Below are positions 8,947-17,036 of a stretch of DNA of 64,000 nucleotides, one piece after another. The DNA comes from Saccharopolyspora erythraea. Lineage in GTDB: Bacteria; Actinomycetota; Actinomycetes; Mycobacteriales; Pseudonocardiaceae. Made by a program: the position numbers and the translations under genes. The first letter of the stretch is position 1, and each line of letters starts with the position of its first letter. The notes below the pieces were generated by a model, which made no database searches, had not been told where the DNA came from, and saw only the letters and a list, made by a program, of their open reading frames with translations. The stretch is from assembly GCF_018141105.1 (NCBI RefSeq), contig NZ_CP054839.1:3472001-3536000 (forward strand), given 5' to 3'.

Positions 8947-9347
8947 GCTTCCTTCTCCGATCGTCGTTGCTCGCCACCATCTCGGCCGTTCATGGCTGAT
9001 GGATCGAGATGACAGCGATGGATCCGCGATGTGCGCGGTCATGCCGAACCGTGCTGGTTCGGGCGCGGCCGCCTCGTGGCCGTCGTCGGCGGGAAGGCGG
9101 GCCGCACCGGGGCCGGTCCGCGTGCTCCTGGGGCGGACGAGGCGCAGGACTGCTTGTGACTGCGTTCACTTAGTGGAGATGTAGTCCGAAATACTGCGGC
9201 CGCGGTATCAGCCTGTCAACGCGTCCTCGTCGCCCTGGGCAGCGAAGTGCCTTGGGATGGCCCAGGCTCGCGAGATTGCGTAGGCCAGGCGAGGGTTCTC
9301 CACGGCCACCCCCTTGACGTGCCGGGTAACCAGAGACACAATCATCG

Positions 9348-9372
9348 CGTTCACTTATTGAACAATCTGTTC
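9348..9372. promoter_or_regulatory. Operator copy 3, reverse orientation: CGTTC-N7-GAACA-N3-TGTTC
   Basis: Arms at 9348-9352, 9360-9364 and 9368-9372 reproduce the spacing of copies 1 and 2 on the opposite strand, 58 bases before the monooxygenase start. A weaker relative, CGTTC-N7-GGAGA, begins at 9163. The rest of 8947-9430 has no convincing gene. Confidence 0.65.
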
Positions 9373-9430
9373 ATTCAGACCGTTTGGCCTCGATCCGTTC
9401 TGCAGGCCGGGTCCTCACCAGGGAGGCGCG

Positions 9431-10846
9431 ATGAGCGACCGTCCGTTCAAGCTGTTCGCGTTCGATGTTCAGGCGCCGGCGCACCTGACCGCCGGTTCCT
9501 GGCGCAACGGGGACGACCAGGGGTACCGCTACGCGGAACTGGGCTACTGGACCGAGACGGCGAAGCTGCTGGAGCAGGCGTGCTTCGACGGGATCTTCCT
9601 CGCCGACACCGTCGGCTACCACGACGTCTACGCGGGAGGGCCGGACGCCGCGATCCGCGACGCCGCGCAGTTCCCGATCAACGACCCGGCTTTGCTGGTG
9701 TCGGGGATGGCCGCGGTCACCGAGCACCTGGGCTTCGGGGTCACCAGCTCGCTGACCTACGAGCAGCCGTACTCGCTGGCGCGGAAGTTCAGCACCCTGG
9801 ACCACCTGACCGGTGGCCGGGTCGGGTGGAACATCGTGACGTCCTACTCGGAGTCGGCCGCGCGCAACCTCGGTCTGGGCAAGCAGATCCCCCACGACCG
9901 GCGCTACGACATGGCCGAGGAGTACATGCAGGTCTGCTACGGCCTGTGGGAGTACTCCTGGCAGGACGACGCGGTCGTCCTGGACCGCGACTCGGCGACC
10001 TATGCCGAGCCCGGCCGCATCCGCCCGATCAACCACCAGGGGGAGTACTTCCAGGTCCCGGGGTTCCACCTCTGCGAGCCCTCGCCGCAGCGCACCCCGG
10101 TGCTGTTCCAGGCGGGTGCCTCGTCGCGAGGGGTCGCTTTCGCGGGAACGCATGCCGAGGCGGTGTTCATCAACACGATGACCCCCGAGCTGACCCGGCG
10201 CAGCGTGGACAAGGTACGCAAGGCCGCCGCGGATGCGGGCCGTGACCCGCGCAGCGTCTTGATCACCGCGTTGATCACCGTGGTCGTCGCCCCGACCGAC
10301 GAGCAGGCGCAGGAGAAGTACGAGGCCTACCTGCGGTCGGTCAGCTACGAGGGGGCGCTGGCGCGGTTCGCCGGCTGGACCGGCATCGATCTTTCCAGCT
10401 ACGACCCGGACATGCCGCTGCGCTACGTCGAGACCGACGCCTCGCGGTCGCTCATCGAGATGTTCTCCAAGGCCGACCCGAGCCGGACCTGGACTCCGCG
10501 CCAGATCGCCGAGTTCCTTGGCATCGGCGGCACCGGTGCGGTCGTCGTCGGGTCGCCGCAGACCGTGGCAGCCGAGCTGCGCCGCTGGCAGGAGGTCGCC
10601 GACATCGACGGCTTCAACCTCAGCTACACCAGCAAGCCGGCGAGCTGGGTCGAGTTCATCGACCTCGCGCTGCCCGAGCTTCGCCGCCAGGAGCTCGTCA
10701 ACGAGGACTACGACCGCAGCGCCGTCACCCTGCGGGAAAAGCTGTTCGGCGCGGGCCAGAACCTGACCCGTCCCGACCACCCCGCCTCCGCGCTGCGCGG
10801 CCTGCCCGACGACGCCGCTCAGCCCGCGGCGAGTGCGCTCGCCTGA
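9431..10846 (+). CDS. FMN-dependent monooxygenase, NtaA/SnaA/DszA family
   Basis: This 471-residue luciferase-like monooxygenase matches the nitrilotriacetate/pristinamycin/dibenzothiophene monooxygenase family. It has AGSWRNGDDQGYRYAELGYW near residue 22, a GIFLADTVGYHDVY segment, LDHLTGGRVGWNIVTSYSES near 120 and PVLFQAGASSRGVAFAG near 225. It uses reduced FMN and oxygen supplied by a separate flavin reductase, most likely the one at 4914-5417. Substrates in the family include aminopolycarboxylates and sulfur heterocycles, so the present substrate is not predictable. The next gene begins about 40 bases downstream and may be co-transcribed. Confidence 0.9.
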   Translation: MSDRPFKLFAFDVQAPAHLTAGSWRNGDDQGYRYAELGYWTETAKLLEQACFDGIFLADTVGYHDVYAGGPDAAIRDAAQFPINDPALLVSGMAAVTEHLGFGVTSSLTYEQPYSLARKFSTLDHLTGGRVGWNIVTSYSESAARNLGLGKQIPHDRRYDMAEEYMQVCYGLWEYSWQDDAVVLDRDSATYAEPGRIRPINHQGEYFQVPGFHLCEPSPQRTPVLFQAGASSRGVAFAGTHAEAVFINTMTPELTRRSVDKVRKAAADAGRDPRSVLITALITVVVAPTDEQAQEKYEAYLRSVSYEGALARFAGWTGIDLSSYDPDMPLRYVETDASRSLIEMFSKADPSRTWTPRQIAEFLGIGGTGAVVVGSPQTVAAELRRWQEVADIDGFNLSYTSKPASWVEFIDLALPELRRQELVNEDYDRSAVTLREKLFGAGQNLTRPDHPASALRGLPDDAAQPAASALA

Positions 10847-10885
10847 TCACCGGCTGCGCGGGAAAGAGCGGAGGGAACCGAGATC

Positions 10886-11977
10886 TTGTTGCCCAGCACG
10901 ATGGCCGCCGTTCTGCTCACCGGACATGGCGGACTGGAAAGACTCGAGTACCGGACGGACGTGCGGGTTCCTCACCCGAAGCGCGGGGAGGTGCTGGTCC
11001 AGGTCGCTGCCGCCGGAATCAACAACACCGACGTGAACACGCGGATCGGGTGGTACTCGAAAGCCATCACCGCTGACACCGGTCAAGGAGGGGCGGCCGG
11101 GTTCGAGGCCGTCGACGACGTGGATGCCACTTGGTCGGGTGCCGCTCTCGAGTTCCCGCGCATCCAGGGTGCCGACGTCTGCGGTCGTGTCGTCGACGTG
11201 GGCGAGGGGGTCTCGCGCGATCGCGTCGGCGAACGGGTGCTCGTGCGGAACATGTTGCGCACGCCGGTCGGCTACCGGCCGTTCGAGTGCTGGACCTTCG
11301 GCAGCGAATGCGACGGTGGGTTCGCGCAGTTCGCGGTCGCGCCCTCACAGGAGGCGCATGCCGTTCGTTGCGACTGGAGCGACGAGGAACTCGCGGCGGT
11401 GCCGTGCGCCTACTCGACGGCGGAGAACATGATGCACCGGGCCGCCGTGGGGGCGGAGCGGGTGCTCGTCACAGGCGCCTCCGGCGGAGTCGGACTCGCT
11501 GCCGTCCAGCTCGCGAAACGGCGCGGTGCGACGGTCATCGCGGTGTGCTCGGCCGAGAAGGCCGGCGATGTCGCGGCGCAGGGCGCTGATCGGACCGTTG
11601 ATCGCGGCGCGGACCTGATCAGCTCCCTCGGAGAAGGGTCCGTCGACGTGGTGATCGATCTCGTCGGCGGCCCTCAGAGCTCGCAGTTGCTGGACCTGTT
11701 GCGCCGAGGTGGCCGATACGCGATCTCGGGTGCCATCGCAGGGCCCGTCGCGGAGATCGACCTGCGCACGCTGTACCTCAAGGACCTTTCGGTGCTCGGC
11801 TGCACGTTCCAGGAAGATGAAGTGTTCGAGAACCTCATCGAGTACATCGAACGGGACGAAGTGCGACCGGTCGTCTCCCGCACGTACCCCCTGGAAGAGA
11901 TCGGCCGCGCGCAGGAGGACTTCCTCCGGAAGAAGCACCTGGGAAAGCTGGTGCTCATCCCGCCGCCTGCCTCCTGA
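10886..11977 (+). CDS. Zinc-type alcohol dehydrogenase / quinone oxidoreductase family (MDR) protein
   Basis: This 363-residue medium-chain dehydrogenase/reductase has an N-terminal GroES-like domain (VQVAAAGINNTDVNTRIGWY). The Rossmann domain has a VLVTGASGGVGLAAVQLAKRRG nucleotide-binding turn, shown in part. A GADVCGRVVDVGEGV segment replaces the usual catalytic GHE block, so zinc binding is uncertain. The TTG at 10886 is preferred because GGAGGGAA lies 8 bases upstream; an ATG at 10901 is the alternative. It probably reduces or oxidises a small carbonyl or quinone. It follows the FMN monooxygenase and precedes the enolase-superfamily gene in one direction. Confidence 0.8.
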   Translation: MLPSTMAAVLLTGHGGLERLEYRTDVRVPHPKRGEVLVQVAAAGINNTDVNTRIGWYSKAITADTGQGGAAGFEAVDDVDATWSGAALEFPRIQGADVCGRVVDVGEGVSRDRVGERVLVRNMLRTPVGYRPFECWTFGSECDGGFAQFAVAPSQEAHAVRCDWSDEELAAVPCAYSTAENMMHRAAVGAERVLVTGASGGVGLAAVQLAKRRGATVIAVCSAEKAGDVAAQGADRTVDRGADLISSLGEGSVDVVIDLVGGPQSSQLLDLLRRGGRYAISGAIAGPVAEIDLRTLYLKDLSVLGCTFQEDEVFENLIEYIERDEVRPVVSRTYPLEEIGRAQEDFLRKKHLGKLVLIPPPAS

Positions 11978-12024
11978 GTCGTGAACACGAATGACATCCG
12001 TCGGCCGCCAATGCAGGAGGAAGC

Positions 12025-13149
12025 ATGAAGATTTCGCGCATTGATCTCTACAGTGCCGAATTGCCTTACGCGGGTGGGGTCTACCGGCTCTCCGGCGGCC
12101 GGACCTACGAGTCGTTCGAGGCATCCATCGTCCGCATCACCTGCGACGACGGCACCGAAGGCTGGGGCGAGAGCACGCCGTTCGGGTCGACCTACATCGC
12201 CGCGCACCCCGCGGGCGCCCGAGCAGGCATCGCAGAGCTGGCCCCGGCGCTTCTGGGGCTGGACCCCCGTCAGGCCGACAGGATCACCGACGCGATGGAC
12301 AGCACCCTGGCCGGTCACAACCATGCCAAGACCCCTCTCGACATCGCGTGCTGGGACGCGTTCGGCAAGTCGGTGGACCTCCCGGTGTGCGAGCTTCTCG
12401 GTGGCTCCACGGGCATTCCCATGCCCATGATCTCCTCGATCCACGCGGGCGATCCGGAAGAGATGCGTTCACGAGTGGCCGAACACCGGGCCAAGGGCTA
12501 CTGCGGTCACTCGATCAAGATCGGCGCCCTCGACAGCGAAGGTGGACCGGCACTCGACGCCGAACGCATCACCGCCTGCCTGGCTGACCGGCGCCCAGGT
12601 GAGTTCTTCGTCGTCGACGCCAACGGCGGGCTGCTTCCGGAGACGGCTCTGCGCATGATCCAGATGCTGCCGAACGGGCTGGACTTCGTTCTCGAAGCGC
12701 CCTGTGCGACTTGGCGCGAGACGATGTCGCTTCGCGGCAGGTGTCGGTATCCCATCGTGATCGACGAACTCGCCCAACTCGACGGGGACATCGCGTTCGC
12801 CGTGGCTGGGGACGTGGCCGACGGGATCGGACTGAAGATCTCCAAAGCCGGCGGGCTGACCCCGGGACGCCGCCACCGGGACATCTGCCGGGCCGCCGGA
12901 CTCACCGTCAGCGTGCAGGACACAGTCGGATCGTCCATCGCTTTCGCCGCGATCGTCCACCTGGGTGCGACCGTTCCCGCGCGGCTGCTCCGGTGCGTTC
13001 TGAACTGCGAGGACATGGTCGCGCTGAAGACCGCGGAATTCGACCGCCTGGTCACCGGGGACGGAATTCTGCCCGGCAGCTCACCTGGGCTGGGAATCGC
13101 GGTCGACGAGGCGGTTCTCGGCGACCCGGTGATGACTTGGGGTGACTAG
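12025..13149 (+). CDS. Mandelate racemase/muconate lactonizing enzyme family protein (hydroxyproline dehydratase/epimerase-like)
   Basis: This 374-residue enolase-superfamily enzyme retains the catalytic set: Lys165 in HSIKIG, metal ligands Asp198, Glu224 and Asp247, and Lys271 in GLKISKAGG. This two-lysine pattern occurs in cis-3-hydroxy-L-proline dehydratases and hydroxyproline-betaine 2-epimerases. The reaction begins with abstraction of an alpha-proton from a carboxylate substrate. An AGGAGG site precedes the ATG. The fused DHDPS-ALDH gene and a second family member follow on the same strand, suggesting a common pathway. The precise substrate is inferred from family resemblance and neighbours only. 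Confidence 0.82.
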   Translation: MKISRIDLYSAELPYAGGVYRLSGGRTYESFEASIVRITCDDGTEGWGESTPFGSTYIAAHPAGARAGIAELAPALLGLDPRQADRITDAMDSTLAGHNHAKTPLDIACWDAFGKSVDLPVCELLGGSTGIPMPMISSIHAGDPEEMRSRVAEHRAKGYCGHSIKIGALDSEGGPALDAERITACLADRRPGEFFVVDANGGLLPETALRMIQMLPNGLDFVLEAPCATWRETMSLRGRCRYPIVIDELAQLDGDIAFAVAGDVADGIGLKISKAGGLTPGRRHRDICRAAGLTVSVQDTVGSSIAFAAIVHLGATVPARLLRCVLNCEDMVALKTAEFDRLVTGDGILPGSSPGLGIAVDEAVLGDPVMTWGD

Positions 13150-13293
13150 AGAGGTGAACGAACTGGAGCGGAACCCCTGCGCCTGACGAACTCGCCACTT
13201 CCCGCCCTGCGCCGGGGACTCAGAGCTCTCCTGGCGCACGACGAGGCTGCCACGCCGAACCTGCCCACAGAGCCGAACAACGATGGGAGACCC

Positions 13294-15717
13294 ATGCCCA
13301 CCACCTCGTTCTCCGGGGTCTTCGCGGCCGTTCCCACGCCGCTGAGCCTCGACGGATCCACCGTCGACCGGCTCGGCATCGACCGCGTGACCCGACACAT
13401 CATCGACGGCAACGCCCACGGCCTCGTCGTGGGCGGGAGCACGGGCGAGTTCACGGCGCTGAGCCTCGACGAGCGGAAGTTCTCCACCGAGGCGTTCGTG
13501 GCGGCCGCAGGCGGCCGAGTCCCCGTGATCGCCGGAACCGGTGCCCTGACGACGGCGGAGACCATCGAGCTCAGCGCGCACGCCGCCAAGGCGGGCGCCA
13601 CGAGCGTGATGGTCGCTCCGCCCTACTATGAGCGGCCGTCCTTCGAGGAGCTGGTCGCGCACCTGCGGGCGGTTGTCGAGGCCGTCGACGTCCCGGTGAT
13701 GTACTACCACATGCCCGCTCTGACCGGCGTCGAGCTGAGCGGTGACCAGCTCGTCGACCTCGTCCGCCGCACCGGGGTCACCTCGGTCAAGGACTCCGGC
13801 GGTGACTTCACCGCGTTCACGCACCTGCACCAGCATCCCGAGGTGTCCGCTGCCCTGAACGGCTGGGACAGCCTGACCATGTCGGCGTTCGCCGCCGGCT
13901 CGCCCGCCTCGGTGTGGGGGCTGGCCAGCGTCCTGCCCCGCCAGAGCGCGGACCTGTACGACGCCGTCGTGGTCCGGGGGGACCTCGCCAGGGGACGTGC
14001 GATCTGGGCCGGCCTGTTCCCGATCTGCGAGTTCCTGGACACCGTCAACTACGTGGCGGCGATCAAGGCCGGTCTGGAGCTCGTCGGGGTCGAGGCCGGG
14101 CCGCCCCGCCGCCCGGTCCAGCCGCTGGATCCCGCGAACCGGGCCCGTTTCGCCGAGCTGCTGCGTGCGGCCGGTGCCACGGTGGGTGCGGGCGCCACCA
14201 GGACGTCCACCCCGAACATTCCGGCCGCCGTGGGCGGACAGGACGTCCGGCGTGGCGGGCGGTCGCTGCTCGAGCCGCGGCTGCTGCCGGCACACGGGCA
14301 CTTCATCGACGGCCGGTCCAGCGATGGCACCTCCGCCCGCACGATCGACGTCGTCGACCCCTGCACGGAGACCTCGTTCACCTCGGTGGTCGAGGGGTCC
14401 GCCGCGGATGTCAACCGCGCCGTCGCCGCGGCGCGGCGCGCGCAGGGGGAGTGGGCGGCCAAGGTGCCCAAGGAACGCTCGGAGATCCTGCACCGCATCG
14501 CGGACCGGATCGAGGAGCACGGCGAGGACCTCGCGGTCCTGGAGTCGGTCAACACCGGCAAGCCGCTGATGGTCTCCCGCGACGACATCGCCGGAACCGT
14601 CGACACCTTCCGGTACATGGCCGGTGCGCTGCGCGGTTTCACCACCCAGGGCGCCGGAAACTACGTCGAGGACCACCTCTCGGTCATCCTCCGCGAGCCC
14701 CTCGGCGTCGTCGGGGTGGTCACGCCGTGGAACTACCCGCTGATGATGGCCGCCTGGAAGATCGCGCCGATCCTGGCGGCGGGCAACAGCCTGGTGATCA
14801 AGCCCTCTGAGCAGACCCCGCTGACGACGCTGCGGTTCGCCGAGCTCACCGCGGACCTGCTTCCGGCAGGCGTGGTGAACGTGGTCACCGGCTACGGCCC
14901 CGAGGTGGGCGGCCGGCTGTCGGACCACCCGGACATCGCGATGATCGCGCTCACCGGGTCGGTGAACAGCGGACGCGCCGTCGCCCGGGGGGCCGCGGAG
15001 TCTCTCAAGCGGGTGCACCTCGAACTCGGGGGCAAGGCGCCGGTCATCCTGTTCGAGGACGCGAACCTCGCGGAAGCGGCGGAGTCGCTGCGCGCCGCCG
15101 GGTACTGGAACTCCGGCCAGGAGTGCGGGGCTGGGTGTCGTGTGCTGGTGCACGAGTCGGTGGCCGAGGCGTTCGTCGAGCACCTGGTGCGCGAGGTCGG
15201 CACCCTCGTCGTCGGCGAACCCGGTGCGGGCGAGGACGTCGAGATCGGGCCGCTGGTGTCCAAGGCGCACTACGACCGGGTCACCGGCTACCTGCAGCGT
15301 GCCGCTCAGCAGGGAATCCGGTCCGCGATCGGCGGGGCACCGTCGGCGGGTGCCGGCTACTTCGTGCCACCGACCGTGCTCGTGGACGTCCCGGAGGGCG
15401 CCGAGGTGGCCCGGGAGGAGATCTTCGGCCCGGTCGTGACCGTCGAGACGTTCCGGGACGAGGAGGAGGTCGTGCGGCGGGCCAACAGCACGCAGTACGG
15501 CCTGGCTGCCTCGGTGTGGACCGAGAACGCCCGGCGCAGCCACGCGGTGGCGGGCAAGCTCGACTTCGGCACCGTCTGGGTCAACTCCCACCTGGTGCTG
15601 TCCAACGAGGTTCCGTGGGGCGGGTTCAAGGGCTCCGGCTACGGCCGGGACCTGTCGATCTACGCGCTTGACGACTACTCCCGCACCAAGCACGTGATGC
15701 ACAACCACGGGCGCTGA
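13294..15717 (+). CDS. Fusion of a dihydrodipicolinate-synthase-family lyase with an aldehyde dehydrogenase
   Basis: One uninterrupted 807-codon frame carries two complete enzymes. Residues 1-300 form a DHDPS/N-acetylneuraminate-lyase-family barrel with Tyr138 (YYHMP) and the Schiff-base Lys166 (TSVKDSGG), spaced 28 residues apart as in DapA. About 30 linker residues follow. Residues 332-807 form an aldehyde dehydrogenase like betaine- and aminobutyraldehyde dehydrogenases, with TPWNYP near 477, Glu576 (LELGGK) and Cys610 (SGQECGAGCR). The lyase half could be a 1-pyrroline-4-hydroxy-2-carboxylate deaminase in hydroxyproline breakdown. Coupling deamination or aldol cleavage to aldehyde oxidation in one chain would be sensible. 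Loss of a stop codon between two former genes is the simplest origin. Confidence 0.88.
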   Translation: MPTTSFSGVFAAVPTPLSLDGSTVDRLGIDRVTRHIIDGNAHGLVVGGSTGEFTALSLDERKFSTEAFVAAAGGRVPVIAGTGALTTAETIELSAHAAKAGATSVMVAPPYYERPSFEELVAHLRAVVEAVDVPVMYYHMPALTGVELSGDQLVDLVRRTGVTSVKDSGGDFTAFTHLHQHPEVSAALNGWDSLTMSAFAAGSPASVWGLASVLPRQSADLYDAVVVRGDLARGRAIWAGLFPICEFLDTVNYVAAIKAGLELVGVEAGPPRRPVQPLDPANRARFAELLRAAGATVGAGATRTSTPNIPAAVGGQDVRRGGRSLLEPRLLPAHGHFIDGRSSDGTSARTIDVVDPCTETSFTSVVEGSAADVNRAVAAARRAQGEWAAKVPKERSEILHRIADRIEEHGEDLAVLESVNTGKPLMVSRDDIAGTVDTFRYMAGALRGFTTQGAGNYVEDHLSVILREPLGVVGVVTPWNYPLMMAAWKIAPILAAGNSLVIKPSEQTPLTTLRFAELTADLLPAGVVNVVTGYGPEVGGRLSDHPDIAMIALTGSVNSGRAVARGAAESLKRVHLELGGKAPVILFEDANLAEAAESLRAAGYWNSGQECGAGCRVLVHESVAEAFVEHLVREVGTLVVGEPGAGEDVEIGPLVSKAHYDRVTGYLQRAAQQGIRSAIGGAPSAGAGYFVPPTVLVDVPEGAEVAREEIFGPVVTVETFRDEEEVVRRANSTQYGLAASVWTENARRSHAVAGKLDFGTVWVNSHLVLSNEVPWGGFKGSGYGRDLSIYALDDYSRTKHVMHNHGR

Positions 15718-15736
15718 CCGCGTCCACTTCGGTCGC

Positions 15737-15772
15737 CGGCCGGGGCTGTCCTCGCTTGACGAGCCCCGGCCG
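15737..15772 (+). terminator. Stem-loop after the lyase-dehydrogenase fusion gene
   Basis: Perfect 11-base arms, CGGCCGGGGCT and AGCCCCGGCCG, flank a 14-base loop immediately after the stop codon. It suggests that the following enolase-family gene has its own promoter. Confidence 0.6.
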
Positions 15773-15870
15773 CACCGCCCTGCCTCCGGCACAAGTCCGC
15801 TGTGCCAAGCCGGCCACGAGGCACGTGTTCGGGCTCCGTCCACATTGCTGTGTGAGAGGGGAAGGCTCCC

Positions 15871-16977
15871 ATGAGGATCGACCGGATCCACGTCTACCAG
15901 GCTCGACTGCCAGTCGTCGACGGTGTGTACCGGATGTCGCACACGTCGGTCGAGGCGCTGGACAGCACGCTGGTCGAGGTGACGACCGACGACGGCCTGT
16001 CGGGGTGGGGCGAGACCTGCCCGATCGGGCCGGTTTACCAGCCCCACCACGCACTCGGCGCGCGGGCGGGCCTGGAGGAGATGGGCCCGGGCCTGATCGG
16101 CACCGACACCTCATCGACCCGTGCCGTGGCCCGCCGGATGGACGGCCTGCTCACCGGCCACGAGTACGTCAAGGCCGCCGTCGACATCGCGGTGCTCGAC
16201 GTCATCGGGCAACGGCTCGGAGTGCCGGTCTCGACGCTGCTGGGTGGGGCGGTGGTCGACAGCGTGCCGTCGTACTACTCGGTCACCGTCGGAGAGCCCG
16301 ACGAGAGCGCCCGGGTCGCAGCGGAGAAGGTGCGCAGCGGCTATCGCCGCATTCAGGTCAAGGTCGCCGGTCGTGATCTCGCCGAGGACGTCGAGACGGT
16401 CCGCAAGGTGTGGGAGGCGATCGGCCACCGCGCGCGCATCAGCATCGATGCGAACCGGGCGATGACGGTGGCGCACGCGCTGCAGTTCGACCGGCTGTGC
16501 GCCGAGGTTCCGTTCGTGCTCGAGCAGCCCTGCAACACCATCGAGGAGATGGAGTTGCTTCGCGGTCGCCTGCACCACCCGGTCCTGTTGGATGAGAACA
16601 CCGTGGACGTGAACACCGTGCTGCGGGCCATCGGTTCCGGGATCGCCGACGGGTTCTCCTTCAAGGTGACCCGGTTGGGCGGCCTGACGAAGGCCGCGCT
16701 CGCCCGCGATCTGTGCGCGTTGCGCTCGCTGCCTCACACCTGCGACGACGCGTGGGGTGGCGACGTCATCGCCGCGGCCTGTGTCCACCTGGGTGCGACC
16801 GTCGATCCGCGTCTGCTGGAGGGTGTCTGGATCGCGCAGGAGCACCTCGAAGGCCACTACGACCCTGTCAACCCGGTCGTGGTGAAGGACGGGCACATCG
16901 CGGTCCCGCAGGGTCCAGGACTGGGTGTCCGCCCCGACGCGGACCTCCTGGAGCGCCTCGCCACCTACGGCGGTTGA
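15871..16977 (+). CDS. Second mandelate racemase/muconate lactonizing enzyme family protein
   Basis: This 368-residue enzyme has the full enolase-superfamily set: Lys164 (IQVKVAG), Asp193, Glu218, Asp241 and Lys265 (FSFKVTRLGG). It differs clearly from the protein at 12025-13149, so the two probably act on different isomers or intermediates rather than being a recent duplication. Members close to this pattern include cis-3-hydroxyproline dehydratase and hydroxyproline-betaine epimerase. A GAGGGGAAGG run precedes the ATG. A strong hairpin follows the stop codon, so it ends the plus-strand catabolic series. Confidence 0.82.
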   Translation: MRIDRIHVYQARLPVVDGVYRMSHTSVEALDSTLVEVTTDDGLSGWGETCPIGPVYQPHHALGARAGLEEMGPGLIGTDTSSTRAVARRMDGLLTGHEYVKAAVDIAVLDVIGQRLGVPVSTLLGGAVVDSVPSYYSVTVGEPDESARVAAEKVRSGYRRIQVKVAGRDLAEDVETVRKVWEAIGHRARISIDANRAMTVAHALQFDRLCAEVPFVLEQPCNTIEEMELLRGRLHHPVLLDENTVDVNTVLRAIGSGIADGFSFKVTRLGGLTKAALARDLCALRSLPHTCDDAWGGDVIAAACVHLGATVDPRLLEGVWIAQEHLEGHYDPVNPVVVKDGHIAVPQGPGLGVRPDADLLERLATYGG

Positions 16978-16978
16978 C

Positions 16979-17013
16979 GGGCCCGGGCGCGGGTGAAGCC
17001 GCGCCCGGCCCAC
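16979..17013. terminator. Stem-loop between convergent genes
   Basis: Arms of about 12 bases (GCCCGGGCGCGG and CCGCGCCCGGCC, one bulge) enclose a GTGAAG loop between the convergent enolase-family and aminotransferase genes. Confidence 0.6.
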
Positions 17014-17036
17014 GGCGGCTACGTCGCGCTGAGCCA

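Noticed and set aside
13081-16050. A 989-codon open frame on the minus strand
   Set aside because: It is antisense to the enolase-family, fusion and second enolase-family genes. It has no family motifs, and its composition is that of a high-GC shadow frame.
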